DNA from: JBBREP01 sp036501845 | Lineage (GTDB): Bacteria > Actinomycetota > Acidimicrobiia > IMCC26256 > PALSA-610 | DNA: 64,000 nucleotides | Reading direction: 5' to 3' | Assembly (NCBI GenBank): GCA_036501845.1 | Contig: DASXZO010000108.1 | Span: 56,429 to 120,428 of the forward strand | In this document: positions 55,746 to 63,944 of the stretch, in pieces | Numbering within the stretch: the stretch's first letter is position 1 | Layout: each line of letters starts with the position of its first letter | Notes under the pieces: generated by a model | What the model was told of the DNA's origin: nothing | Database searches by the model: none | The model's input: only the letters and a program-made list of their open reading frames with translations | Made by a program: the position numbers and the translations under genes

Positions 55746-55952
55746 CTATGGGCCGAGAAAATCCCCATTCGGCTGACCGGCATCGTAACCGTAACTACCG
55801 TTCGATACGGGATTCGCGGGATTTACCTGTGGCTTGCTCGTTGCACTCGACAATGGAATGAGTGCGAGAAGGCTCGCAAACACGGCGACTGCAAGAGCCA
55901 CGCTGATCACGCGCACACGCAGAACAGGACGAACCCAATGACGACGCGCCAC
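55746..55952 (-). CDS. Small signal-peptide-bearing ORF, possibly a broken gene
   Basis: The 68-aa frame begins with a basic stretch and a hydrophobic segment (VISVALAVAVFASLLALIPL), then a short Asn/Gly/Pro-rich tail that ends in two stop codons in a row. The tail looks truncated. The next ORF starts 5 bp later in another frame, so a frameshift or a decayed gene is likely. A GTG start at 55952 is used. Family unknown. Confidence 0.35.
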   Translation of the reverse strand: MARRHWVRPVLRVRVISVALAVAVFASLLALIPLSSATSKPQVNPANPVSNGSYGYDAGQPNGDFLGP

Positions 55953-56331
55953 GCCAAACCCCCAAATCCGCGCACGCCGCCCAGAGCGCCTACCGCCAAA
56001 ATTGCTATGTGACCTGCGGTCTACGCAGCAGGGGCCGAGACGTCAAGCATGTTGAAATAGCGCGCAACGCCCGTTGCATCAATGCGACAGCCGTACATCC
56101 AGGTCAAACACCTCGCCTACCCGTTTGCAAAACCGAAGCAAAACTCCGCCGTCAGCGCCGACTCGACGATGGGTCGGCCCGTCTCCCACCGTCGGTGCCG
56201 AGCGACTCGCGGGTTCGTGGATGCCGCGACCGGCGGGGCGCGCCCGTGCCGCAATCCGCGATCGAGGTCGCAGTATAAACAATCATGAGACATCTTGACA
56301 CAACTTGACACGCATGGCAGAGTGACGAGTC
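55953..56331. other. 379-bp gene-free region with low coding signal
   Basis: This stretch has lower GC in places and no convincing ORF in any frame; the open frames here are short, overlap one another and lack start signals. Its right end carries the tandem TTGACA promoter of the 56332 gene. A possible remnant of the low-GC pocket. Confidence 0.55.
56295..56323 (+). promoter_or_regulatory. Tandem TTGACA -35 elements before the 56332 gene
   Basis: TTGACA occurs at 56295-56300 and again at 56305-56310 as part of a 10-bp direct repeat (CTTGACACAA/CTTGACACGC). The first is 17 bp from CAGAGT (56318-56323), a weak -10; initiation would fall at about 56330, just before the ATG. Confidence 0.5.
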
Positions 56332-56946
56332 ATGGAGACGCTCGCTGTGCGGCCGCTGCTCGAGCCGGCTACCGACACCTTCGGCCACGACCCGCGGTCT
56401 TGGTACAGCGAGACGTTCTGGCTGCCCACGATCGGACCTACCTGCCTGTTGTTGCTGCGGCGCATGGCCGACGGCTTCGACCGCAACCCCGAAGGCTTCG
56501 AGGTGCCGGCGAGCGCGCTGGCCTCGGCGCTCGGGATCAGCGAGAGCACGTCGCCGAACGCGCCGCTGCAACGCTCACTGCGCCGCCTCGAACAGTTCTC
56601 GCTGCTCGTGCGCGAGCCGCCGGCGAGCGCGGGTGAAGCCGCCAATACCGGCGTACTGATCCGCCGCTACCTGCCGGCGATCAATCGCCGCCACATCCGC
56701 CGGCTTCCCGAACCCGTGCGCGCGCTGCAGCACGAATGGGCCGAAGCCCAACTCACTCGACCGATCCACGACAGCGCACGCGGCCACGCGCGCCGCATCG
56801 CGCTCTGCCTGCTCGGCGAAGGCGACAGCCCCGACCTGACCGAACGATCACTCGCGCGCATCGGGTTCTCGTCCGAGCTGTGCCGTGACGCGATCGACTG
56901 GGCGATGCAACGCCACCTCGACGCTGCCCGCGCCGTCGCCTCCTGA
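56332..56946 (+). CDS. Hypothetical protein, probable winged-helix fold
   Basis: The 204-aa protein starts METLAVRPLLEPATDTFGHD and has a helix-rich core with YSETFWLPTIGPTCLLLLRR, then ASALASALGISESTSPNAPL and LQRSLRRLEQFSLLVRE (about residues 62-95), resembling the recognition part of a winged helix, and a C-terminal helical region. Such proteins are conserved in actinobacteria, often unannotated. A DNA-binding role is possible. A strong start: promoter TTGACA about 35 bp upstream and almost no leader. It is followed by the DUF1272 gene on the same strand after about 190 bp. Confidence 0.6.
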   Translation: METLAVRPLLEPATDTFGHDPRSWYSETFWLPTIGPTCLLLLRRMADGFDRNPEGFEVPASALASALGISESTSPNAPLQRSLRRLEQFSLLVREPPASAGEAANTGVLIRRYLPAINRRHIRRLPEPVRALQHEWAEAQLTRPIHDSARGHARRIALCLLGEGDSPDLTERSLARIGFSSELCRDAIDWAMQRHLDAARAVAS

Positions 56947-57133
56947 TCTACCTGGACGAGCGCACCCTCTCCCACCTCCCTTCCACAATCGAGACCCCTC
57001 GGCGCGCGGCAGACACCCGTTCCCCTCGCCCACGCCGGGCAATCACCGGGTCGGGCAGGGCCCCTCGTCAACCTGCCCGGCCCGGTTTCAAATGCGACGC
57101 AACACGGTGCGGGCGCCGGCGTACGTTCACCTG

Positions 57134-57445
57134 ATGGCCCTCGAGTTGCGCCCGAACTGCGAGTACTGCGACGCCGACCTTCCGTTCGACTCGCCCTACG
57201 CTCGGATCTGCACCTACGAGTGCACGTTCTGCGCCGCGTGCGTCGACACCGTGCTCATGAATGTGTGCCCGAACTGTGGCGGCGGGTTCGAGCGCCGACC
57301 GATCCGCCCGAGGCACGAGTGGCGCCCCGGGCTCTCGATCGTCCACCTCCCGGCGAAGACCGAGCGCCCGCATCTCTCGTACGACCGCGCCGACATCGCC
57401 GCGCTGACCGCGCGACTCCGCTCGACCCCGCCGGGCGACCGCTGA
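57134..57445 (+). CDS. DUF1272 domain protein
   Basis: The 103-aa protein matches the DUF1272 pattern: MALELRPNCEYCDADLPFDS then ARICTYECTFCAACVDTVLM and CPNCGGGFERRP, with Cys pairs that would bind one or two zinc ions. Function unknown; the family is usually a single small zinc protein. The C-terminal 45 residues (WRPGLSIVHLPAKTERPHL ...) are an extension beyond the core. The ATG at 57134 is the family start. Same strand as the preceding hypothetical gene; converges with the DUF222/HNH gene. Confidence 0.85.
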   Translation: MALELRPNCEYCDADLPFDSPYARICTYECTFCAACVDTVLMNVCPNCGGGFERRPIRPRHEWRPGLSIVHLPAKTERPHLSYDRADIAALTARLRSTPPGDR

Positions 57446-57467
57446 TCGCTGATCGCGGCGCAGCCGG

Positions 57468-58793
57468 TCAGGCGGCTTGCTCGGGTAGCGCTCTGTTGCA
57501 GAGTGCGTAGGCCCGGGCGCGTACGGCCGCTGCGTCTTTGCCCTGTTGGGTGATGATCTTGTCGGGCGGGCGTTGTGGGTGGCTGGTACCGAGGCAGGTG
57601 CCATCGCTCGAATACCACTCGAGCGTGCCGTTGGCGTTGCCCACGACGCGACCGTGACCTTCGTGCAAGAACCGGTGGTGGCCGCGCCCGCGACAGACGA
57701 GGATCCCGTGTTCGAGGTCGGTGAGCCCACCGTCTTCCCACGTGGTGATGTGATGCGCCTCGCAGTGGCGCGGTCCGAGATCACAGCCGGGGAAGCGACA
57801 GCCACCATCGCGCACGACCATGGCGCGGTACTGGTCGGGCGTGAACGTGCGCTCCTCGCGGCCCATGGCGAGCGGCACGCCATCGTTGTGGATCAGCACG
57901 GCCTGGGTGATCGCGTCGCACGCCAGGCGGCGCATCGTGTCGGGTGACATCTGGTACCCGGAAGCGCTCTGACAACGCCCGAGCGCGTCACCCTGCCTGG
58001 TCTGTACGTCCTCGACGAGCAGCACGTGCGGACGGTTCCCGCCGCGCGGCTGGTCGTCGCTCCATTCCCGCATGATCTCGACCACCGCGTCGTGCCGCTG
58101 CTGCGCGGGCGAACGCGGATCGTCGCGTTGATGCAACCGCGCGTACATCTTGTCGATCGCGTGCTCCACGACCTCGGCACCTTCGGCATCGAACCGCGCA
58201 TCCATGTAGCCCACGCCCTCACTCGTGCGCGAGAAGTGGAGAGCCCGTTGATCGTGATCACGTTCATCCGCCGTGTGACCGCTCCCGTCGCGGCCCAACT
58301 CGGCATCGACCGCATCCCGCCAACGTCGTCCCACAAGTGCGACATCATCGGGCGTGCCAGCCTTCGCCACGTCACACAACGCCGGTTCGAACACCGCGAA
58401 CTCTTGGTTCGCACGTGCGGCGCTGCGGACGCGCGCCATCACCGCCACATGCTCGCTACCGATCTCCCCGGCACGCCACGCCTTGGTCGCGGTAGGCATC
58501 TCGTCGAGCTGGCGCGCCACGTGCATCCGATGATTCGCCACCCGCGACGTGCAACGCGTCTTCGCCGCCAACCACCCCGCCGCCGACCGCGCACCCTCCG
58601 TGGCCCACTCGCCCGACGACTGGAACTCCACCAGCCGCCGCGCGATCTGCGCATCCAACCGCGCACGCGACCGCTCCAACCCCACCAACTCGTCACGCAG
58701 CGAGCGGCCCACGACCTCTTCGTCGGCCAACTCGTTGACCGCGTTCTCGATCTGCTCGACCGCCCTCGTCGCCGGCCCAACTCCGGTGGGCAT
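57468..58793 (-). CDS. DUF222/HNH endonuclease-domain protein (13E12 type)
   Basis: The 441-aa protein has an N-terminal DUF222 helical domain (LVGLERSRARLDAQIARRLV ... SAAGWLAAKTRCTSRVANHR, about residues 40-95). A C-terminal HNH nuclease domain follows: CRFPGCDLGPRHCEAHHITT (about 332-351), with the WEDGG and ILVCRGRGHHRFLHEG segments giving the His/Asn/His and zinc Cys residues. These proteins abound in actinobacteria (the mycobacterial 13E12 repeats) and their role is unclear. A perfect CGAAC-N4-GTTCG box sits 14 bp before the ATG, so SOS control is likely, as reported for 13E12 genes of M. tuberculosis. Confidence 0.9.
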   Translation of the reverse strand: MPTGVGPATRAVEQIENAVNELADEEVVGRSLRDELVGLERSRARLDAQIARRLVEFQSSGEWATEGARSAAGWLAAKTRCTSRVANHRMHVARQLDEMPTATKAWRAGEIGSEHVAVMARVRSAARANQEFAVFEPALCDVAKAGTPDDVALVGRRWRDAVDAELGRDGSGHTADERDHDQRALHFSRTSEGVGYMDARFDAEGAEVVEHAIDKMYARLHQRDDPRSPAQQRHDAVVEIMREWSDDQPRGGNRPHVLLVEDVQTRQGDALGRCQSASGYQMSPDTMRRLACDAITQAVLIHNDGVPLAMGREERTFTPDQYRAMVVRDGGCRFPGCDLGPRHCEAHHITTWEDGGLTDLEHGILVCRGRGHHRFLHEGHGRVVGNANGTLEWYSSDGTCLGTSHPQRPPDKIITQQGKDAAAVRARAYALCNRALPEQAA

Positions 58794-58806
58794 AGCTCCA
58801 TGATAA

Positions 58807-58820
58807 CGAACACCTGTTCG
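58807..58820 (-). promoter_or_regulatory. LexA/SOS-type box
   Basis: CGAACACCTGTTCG fits the Gram-positive LexA consensus CGAAC-N4-GTTCG, with perfectly complementary GAAC/GTTC halves. It lies 14 bp before the DUF222/HNH start codon, where bound LexA would block transcription. Confidence 0.75.
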
Positions 58821-58884
58821 GATTGCAAGCGAAGTTGCACGAGTTTCAGAAACCTGCCGAGCGACACATGCGTTTTGGCGTGAC

Positions 58885-58903
58885 TGGCGCTACATTGGCG
58901 CCA
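58885..58903 (+). promoter_or_regulatory. Operator and -10 of the FitAB-type toxin-antitoxin operon
   Basis: The inverted repeat TGGCGC-TACATTG-GCGCCA (58885-58903) encloses the -10 hexamer TACATT (58891-58896). The hexamer is 6 bp from the antitoxin ATG, so the transcript should be leaderless. The ribbon-helix-helix antitoxin probably binds here to repress its own operon. Confidence 0.65.
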
Positions 58904-59133
58904 TGCCGAGCGTGCAGATCAAGGATGTGCCTGAGGAAACGCACGCAGTGCTCAGGCTGCGCGCGGCCGCCGCGCACCAGTCATTGCAGGAGTATTTGCG
59001 GTCGAGGCTGATCGAGGAGGCGAAGCGACCCACGCTCGACGAGATCCTCGATCGCGCCGAGGCGCGCAGTGGAGGCTCGCTCCGTCTCGCCCAGGCGGCG
59101 AAGACGGTGCGGGAGGACCGTGCTCGTCGTTGA
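58903..59133 (+). CDS. FitA-type ribbon-helix-helix antitoxin
   Basis: The 76-aa protein starts with VQIKDVPEETHAVLRLRAAA and SLQEYLRSRLIEEAKRP (about residues 4-42), the ribbon-helix-helix DNA-binding fold of FitA-like antitoxins; the C-terminal half would wrap around the PIN toxin. It would autoregulate through the inverted repeat at its start. The gene overlaps the toxin start by 14 bp. A complete type II toxin-antitoxin pair. Confidence 0.88.
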   Translation: MPSVQIKDVPEETHAVLRLRAAAAHQSLQEYLRSRLIEEAKRPTLDEILDRAEARSGGSLRLAQAAKTVREDRARR

Positions 59134-59515
59134 CGCCAGCGTGATGGCCGTGGCCTTGGTCGACGACGGTCGCGACGGCGACGCCGCGCGCAGGCGCTTG
59201 CGGAACGAAGACCTGGCCGCGCCTGAGATTCTGGATCTCGAAGTGATGTCGGTGCTGCGCCGTTATGTGGACCGCGGGACGGTGCGGGCCCGGGCGGCAA
59301 GCGCAGCGGTTGCAGACCTTCTGCGCGCACCTATCGCGCGTTCGTCGCACCGGCCACTCGGCGACCGGTGCTGGCAACTCCGCGCGAATCTCACGCCGTA
59401 CGACGCCGCGTACGTCGCGCTCGCAGAGTTGCTCGAGGCTCCTCTTGTGACTGGCGATGCGCGGCTCGCCGCCGCGCCGGGCGTTCGTTGTGAGGTTGAA
59501 GTACTGAGACCCTGA
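59120..59515 (+). CDS. PIN-domain ribonuclease toxin (FitB/VapC type)
   Basis: The 131-aa protein is a PIN domain with the acidic metal-binding residues in VVDASVMAVALVDDG (Asp about 5), APEILDLEVMSVLRRYVDRG (Glu about 42), LTPYDAAYVALAELL (Asp about 93) and VTGDARLAAAPG (Asp about 111). It would cleave RNA when freed from its antitoxin. The GTG start has GGGAGG 4 nt upstream, inside the end of the antitoxin gene, so translation is coupled. Family members are VapC/FitB-like. Confidence 0.9.
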   Translation: MLVVDASVMAVALVDDGRDGDAARRRLRNEDLAAPEILDLEVMSVLRRYVDRGTVRARAASAAVADLLRAPIARSSHRPLGDRCWQLRANLTPYDAAYVALAELLEAPLVTGDARLAAAPGVRCEVEVLRP

Positions 59516-59643
59516 TCCACAAGGCTTGGCGCACGCGGGCAGAACTGGGCTCGCGCCGGACCCGGCGTGGTTCATTGGGCTCCGGGAACCTTCTGAGTAC
59601 GCTCGTTCGTCTCAGGAGTGCACGCGAACAATTGGGGGTCGCC

Positions 59644-60840
59644 GTGGCACAGGATTCTTCTCGGCCCGACACACCGGCACCGATCGACGTCGTCGAGTTG
59701 TCGCCGTCTCCGGCACCGTCGGGCAACCGGCGGGCGCGCGCACTCACCGTCGCGCTCGTGGTTGCCGTATGCGGCGCGCTCGTGGCGATTCCGCTGTCCG
59801 ACCACCACCACACGCAGGCACCGCATCGCACCACCGCGGCGCATCGCAAGCCGCCGACGCACCACGAAGTGCGCACGGTCACTCCGCACCACACGCTCAA
59901 CCCCACGGTGGTGAACGCGGTGTTCGGCGCGCTCACCAAGACCGCGGCGAGCGGCAGCCTCTACACGTCGTTCGACATCTCCGAGCAGCCGTCACCGAAC
60001 CCGCCGAAGCCCACATGCGACACCGAACAGATCACGGGCGCGAACGGTTCGGGGTCGATACTGCGCGGATCCTCCCCCGTGCACGGACCACCGGTCACCG
60101 TCCAATCGCACAGCATCACGGTGTGCCACCAGGCGCAGACGCAGGGCCCGCACGTGACTGGTCACGGCATCATCAACACCGCGCCCGCCGCGAGCACGAA
60201 CGAATCGATCGTGCCCGGGCTCGGCGCGGTGTCGACGCGCAACGACGGCACCCACCTGTGGGAAACGGGTGGCGCCAACTACGGACTGGAGCCGAACGGC
60301 AACGAAGGCGCGAGCAACTCGCTGTCGGGCTTCGCGAACCTCGTCGAAGCCACGCTCGGCCCGCGCGAGGGATCGTCGGCGATGCGCGGGCTCGGCAGCC
60401 CGCTCGGCTACCTCGAGCTCGACCGCCGCAACGTCACCGACGGCTCCTACATCGGTACCGGAACGGTCGGCGGCGTGCCGGTGCGCCTCTACAGCATCAC
60501 GCTCGACATCATGGATTACTCGACGATCCCTGGCAGCACTGCCGAGCAAACCAAGACGATCACCGATTCGCTCGCAGTGGCACGCGAACAGCACTACACG
60601 TCGTCGACGATCGTGCTCGCGATCGACGGCAACGGCTTCGTGCGCCAATCGCAGGGCACCGACCACTACGCCGACGGCGGCACCGCCACGGTCGACGCGA
60701 CCTTCTCGGGCTACGGCTGTGCCGGCCGCATCGTGATGCCGGGCGCGGCCACCCCGCCCACGACGACGCCGCCCACGACCACACCGTCCGGCTGCGCAAC
60801 GCCGCCCGCACCAGTGCCGCTCCCGACGACCAAGCGCTGA
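59644..60840 (+). CDS. Membrane-anchored secreted protein of unknown function
   Basis: The 398-aa protein has a cytoplasmic N-terminus, one membrane segment (ALTVALVVAVCGALVAIPL, about residues 37-55) and a long extracytoplasmic part. A His/Pro/Thr-rich linker follows the membrane segment, then a folded domain from about residue 90 to 370 and a final Thr/Pro-rich stretch. Cys are few (GYGCAGR, ITVCHQ). No family recognised; it may be a sensor or surface protein. The GTG start has GGGGG 6 nt upstream. No operon partner is evident; it sits after the toxin-antitoxin pair on the same strand. Confidence 0.68.
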   Translation: MAQDSSRPDTPAPIDVVELSPSPAPSGNRRARALTVALVVAVCGALVAIPLSDHHHTQAPHRTTAAHRKPPTHHEVRTVTPHHTLNPTVVNAVFGALTKTAASGSLYTSFDISEQPSPNPPKPTCDTEQITGANGSGSILRGSSPVHGPPVTVQSHSITVCHQAQTQGPHVTGHGIINTAPAASTNESIVPGLGAVSTRNDGTHLWETGGANYGLEPNGNEGASNSLSGFANLVEATLGPREGSSAMRGLGSPLGYLELDRRNVTDGSYIGTGTVGGVPVRLYSITLDIMDYSTIPGSTAEQTKTITDSLAVAREQHYTSSTIVLAIDGNGFVRQSQGTDHYADGGTATVDATFSGYGCAGRIVMPGAATPPTTTPPTTTPSGCATPPAPVPLPTTKR

Positions 60841-60859
60841 CGAAACACGGCGCACACCA

Positions 60860-61648
60860 CTAGCCGCGCGCCGGTGCGAGCTCCGGCAACGGGTCCAGCT
60901 CCAGCACTTCCGGCTCGGGCGGCGGGCCACCGATTCCGAAGAGGTGCTTGGCCCACACGATCCACACCAGGATCGCAAGGTTGATCACGAACGCGGCGAC
61001 CCGCAGGAACGTCACCCGTTCCGCGAGCTCGCGGATCTCGATCGGTAGGAACACGGCAGTCGCGACTGCAGTGAGGTATTCGGCCCAGCGCCGTTCGAGC
61101 CACAGGCCGATCGCTTCGAGAATCGAGATCGCGGCGTAGCCCAGCGCGAACAACGCCAGCACGAGCAATGAGTGCGGGCGCAGGTTCGCCACGTGCGTGA
61201 GCAGTCCCGCGAGAAGCGAGTGGCTGTCGAGCCCACCGTGACCGTTGGCGGCTTGCGTCAGCGTGTTCAGCGTGTGCTCGGCCCACGCGTGAATGCCGCT
61301 GAGATCCCAGCGCACCGCGAGCGCCGCGATTCCCACCGCAAGCGACGCGAGCGCGTGGAACGTGCGGTCGACCGCGATCACGCGGATCACCACGGCCTGG
61401 CGGAGTGCGCGCCCGCGCCGAGGGCGCTCCAATTCGGCAACGTCTTCGACGCGCATCGTCGTGCCGGGTTCGGGTGCGGCCACGACCATCCAGGTGTCGC
61501 AGCGCAAGCAGCGGACAAAACGACGACCATCGGCGGTGTGACGCGCGACGAGCACGTGGCCGTCGTCGAGCGGGTCGATCGACGCGCCCGGCGTTGCGTG
61601 ATCGCGCACCCAGCACACGAGCAGCTCGGGCCGCGGCAAAAGGTTCAT
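60860..61648 (-). CDS. DUF2127 family membrane protein
   Basis: The 262-aa protein has a short N-terminal region with FVRCLRCDTWMVVA (a CxxC), then membrane helices: AVVIRVIAVDRTFHALASLAVG (about residues 85-106), LLVLALFALGYAAISILEAIG (about 165-185), AEYLTAVATAVFLPIEI, and VTFLRVAAFVINLAILVWIV. The layout is the DUF2127 membrane family, with a typical RLWAEYLT-like segment (ERRWAEYLTAVAT). Function unknown. It lies 7 bp after the TIGR03084 stop, so it probably shares that operon. ATG at 61648. Confidence 0.82.
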   Translation of the reverse strand: MNLLPRPELLVCWVRDHATPGASIDPLDDGHVLVARHTADGRRFVRCLRCDTWMVVAAPEPGTTMRVEDVAELERPRRGRALRQAVVIRVIAVDRTFHALASLAVGIAALAVRWDLSGIHAWAEHTLNTLTQAANGHGGLDSHSLLAGLLTHVANLRPHSLLVLALFALGYAAISILEAIGLWLERRWAEYLTAVATAVFLPIEIRELAERVTFLRVAAFVINLAILVWIVWAKHLFGIGGPPPEPEVLELDPLPELAPARG

Positions 61649-61655
61649 CGCGTGC

Positions 61656-62444
61656 TCACGCGTACGTGCGCACGAGTTCGAGCACGGCGTCGGCGTCGGG
61701 GCCTTCGCCCACCAACGCGGTGGTATCGGGCGCCACGCGACGTGCCGCGACTGCGCACAGATCGGCGCCCGGCCCACGAATCACGGTGGCCGCGTCGTCG
61801 GCCGGCCTGAACGACCACGGATCTCCGTTCGGACCGGTGAGCAGGAAGGCCACCGGTCCCGAGAGGGATCGGTCGGCACGCTCGAAGGCGTAGGGCAGCG
61901 TGCGCCAGGCGAGGCGAGCGATGGGACGAAGCCGATCCGACGGCGGGAGTTCGACGCCCACGGCCTCGGCAACGTCGCCGGTGTGGATCCACGTCTCTGC
62001 GAGCCGGGTGGTGGCGAGGGTGAGCGCCGACAGCTCGCCGGCGACCCACTGCACTCTCGCGTGCGGGTCGCAGGCCAGCAACGCCGCGCGCAGCTCGTCG
62101 CCCGATCGTTCCCATCGCGCAAGCAACAGGGTGTCAGGCCCGCCGCGCTCGTGGGCAACGCGCACCGCCGCGGCGTCGTCGATCGAGCGCACAGCTTCCG
62201 CGTCACCGTTCGCCACGAACGTCACCGCGAAGTCGTCGGCCACCTCGGCAAAGCGTCCCGTGGCACTGGCAATCGCCAGCTCGTTGGTCTGCGCGAGATG
62301 CAACACCACGTCGGCGACGTCCCAACCGTCGCAACGCGTCGGCGCGTGCCAATCGTCGGGCTCGCAGTCGACCAGGAGGATCTCGAGCTCGGTGTGCTGC
62401 GCCCAGAGGTCGTCGACCATCGGCGCGAACACGTCGGAGCTCAC
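61656..62444 (-). CDS. TIGR03084 family DinB-fold protein
   Basis: The 262-aa protein has the mycothiol-type DinB N-terminal domain: PTRCDGWDVADVVLHLAQTN (about residues 36-55, metal His in LHLAQ) and LATTRLAETWIHTGDVAEAVG (about 145-165, second metal His) are conserved in TIGR03084 proteins, and a C-terminal segment with FLLTGPNGDPWSFRP follows. These proteins are related to mycothiol-dependent maleylpyruvate isomerase but lack a known reaction. The GTG start overlaps the methyltransferase stop (GTGA). Confidence 0.87.
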   Translation of the reverse strand: MSSDVFAPMVDDLWAQHTELEILLVDCEPDDWHAPTRCDGWDVADVVLHLAQTNELAIASATGRFAEVADDFAVTFVANGDAEAVRSIDDAAAVRVAHERGGPDTLLLARWERSGDELRAALLACDPHARVQWVAGELSALTLATTRLAETWIHTGDVAEAVGVELPPSDRLRPIARLAWRTLPYAFERADRSLSGPVAFLLTGPNGDPWSFRPADDAATVIRGPGADLCAVAARRVAPDTTALVGEGPDADAVLELVRTYA

Positions 62445-63181
62445 GCGCGCTTCATCCCGATGATCGTCATCAGCCCGGGCGGCAAGGTTTCGCCGCCGAA
62501 CGCGGCGCCGACACGAGCATCCACCCCATGTTCTGCGAGCAACGCAGGAACGCGCGCGGTGTCGATCAACACGTTGTCGTGGCGCTCGTCGTCTCGCCGC
62601 CAGGTGCCGTCGTCGTTGCGCAAGAACGTGGTCATCTCACGCACGTAGCGATCGGATGTGGGCGAGCTCTGGATGCTGACGATCGCCCAGTCGTCGCCCA
62701 CACGACCTTGCGATACCGACTGCGGGCGCAACCGCGCCCAGTCGAAGTCGCACAGGTCGATCGCGAGCACTCCCTCGGGTCGCAGCGCGGACGCCGCAGC
62801 GACGAGCGCGCGGTCGAGCGCGTCTTCCGTGGGCAGGTAACTCAGCACGTGACCGATCGACACGATCGCATCGGCATCCGGGATTGGATCGTCGGGCAGC
62901 GCGACGACGCGGTGCTCCATCGCGCCCGGCGCGTACTCGCGCGCGAGGTCGAGCATCGCGGGCGACGCGTCGGTGGCGATCACACGATGACCGGCGTCGA
63001 CGAGATAGCGCGTGAGCAACCCACTTCCACAGCCGAGCTCCACCACCGTGCCGCTCTTGGCGCGCACCTCGGCAAGCAACGCGAGAATTCCTGGCGCGCA
63101 CAGGTCGGCGTGGAAACCGAACCCGAGGTGGTGCACCAGCGCGAGATCGCGCCGGTAGTACGGCTCGTCGGCGGCAACCAT
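62441..63181 (-). CDS. Class I SAM-dependent methyltransferase
   Basis: The 246-aa enzyme has the methyltransferase fold: motif I VVELGCGSGLLTRYLVDAGH (about residues 44-63), motif II acidic VIATDASPAMLDLARE (about 66-81), and ADAIVSIGHVLSYLP (about 102). The acceptor is unknown. The ATG at 63181 has no clear Shine-Dalgarno sequence; it is divergent from the NUDIX gene and first in an operon with TIGR03084 and DUF2127 genes. Confidence 0.88.
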   Translation of the reverse strand: MVAADEPYYRRDLALVHHLGFGFHADLCAPGILALLAEVRAKSGTVVELGCGSGLLTRYLVDAGHRVIATDASPAMLDLAREYAPGAMEHRVVALPDDPIPDADAIVSIGHVLSYLPTEDALDRALVAAASALRPEGVLAIDLCDFDWARLRPQSVSQGRVGDDWAIVSIQSSPTSDRYVREMTTFLRNDDGTWRRDDERHDNVLIDTARVPALLAEHGVDARVGAAFGGETLPPGLMTIIGMKRA

Positions 63182-63202
63182 GCCCCCATCTTTACCCATC
63201 GC

Positions 63203-63208
63203 TACGGT
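63203..63208 (+). promoter_or_regulatory. Candidate -10 element (TACGGT) of the NUDIX gene
   Basis: TACGGT is 7 bp before the ATG at 63216, which would give a leaderless or nearly leaderless message, and it argues for that start rather than the ATG at 63180, which overlaps the divergent gene. Confidence 0.35.
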
Positions 63209-63215
63209 GCAGACG

Positions 63216-63836
63216 ATGGTGCAGCGCAAGCACGACGACGCGCTCCGCGACCGGGTGCGCGAGAACCTCGGTCGCTTCGATCGCCGTTCGCACGACGACG
63301 CGGCCCGGCGGGCCGCGGTGGCGATCGTGCTCGTTCCCGCGGACGGCGAGTGCTGCTACCTGTTCACCCAACGATCGTGGGAACTGCGCCGCGGCGCCGG
63401 CCAGTACGCCCTCCCCGGCGGTGCGCTCGACGAGGGCGAATCATTGGCCGACGCAGCACGGCGCGAGCTGCACGAAGAGCTCGGCGTGGAACTCGGCCCG
63501 GAGTCGGTGCTCGGCGCCCTCGACGACATCGTGACGCTCACGGGCTTCGCGATGACCCCCGTGGTGCTGTGGAGCCAACGGCCGGTAGAGCTCCGCCCGA
63601 ACGCGCTCGAGGTCCACGAAGCCTGGATGGTGCCCGTCGCCGAGTTGGATCATCCGGAGGCGCCGCGCCGCAGCCCAGGTGTTGACCCGGAACGGCCGCT
63701 GCTGCACATGCCGGTGCGGGGTGAGTGGATCAACCCGCCCACGGCGGCGGCCCTCTACCAGTTCCGGGAGGTGTGCCTGCACGGCCGCATAGTGCGCCTC
63801 GACGACGTCGGCCACCCCCAATGGACGGCTCGCTGA
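63216..63836 (+). CDS. NUDIX hydrolase (CoA pyrophosphatase-like)
   Basis: The 206-aa protein has the full Nudix box GALDEGESLADAARRELHEELGV (about residues 68-90, G-x5-E-x7-R-E-x2-E-E-x-G), preceded by RGAGQYALPGG, the pattern of the CoA/acyl-CoA pyrophosphatase group (NudL/YeaB type). It hydrolyses a nucleoside diphosphate linked to another moiety, possibly CoA. No second domain. It is divergent from the methyltransferase gene. Confidence 0.9.
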   Translation: MVQRKHDDALRDRVRENLGRFDRRSHDDAARRAAVAIVLVPADGECCYLFTQRSWELRRGAGQYALPGGALDEGESLADAARRELHEELGVELGPESVLGALDDIVTLTGFAMTPVVLWSQRPVELRPNALEVHEAWMVPVAELDHPEAPRRSPGVDPERPLLHMPVRGEWINPPTAAALYQFREVCLHGRIVRLDDVGHPQWTAR

Positions 63837-63944
63837 TCGGGCGGTGAAGAAATTTCTCGACGAGGTGTCCTCTGGCGGGCACCCCGTTCGTGGTCAGGGG
63901 TGAAGGGCCGGTTCGGAGCCGGCCGCCGACGAAAGCGAGCCCCA
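63837..63944 (+). other. Structured 5' region before the last gene
   Basis: The 108-bp stretch has two hairpins, CACCCC-N11-GGGGTG (63881-63903) and GGCCGG-N7-CCGGCC (about 63906-63924), then GAAAGCGAG before the ATG at 63945. It may be a regulatory leader. I cannot match it to a known riboswitch class. Confidence 0.35.

Noticed and set aside
55701..56012. 103-aa plus-strand ORF in the low-GC pocket
   Set aside because: No start signal, no fold and antisense to two small ORFs; likely a chance frame.
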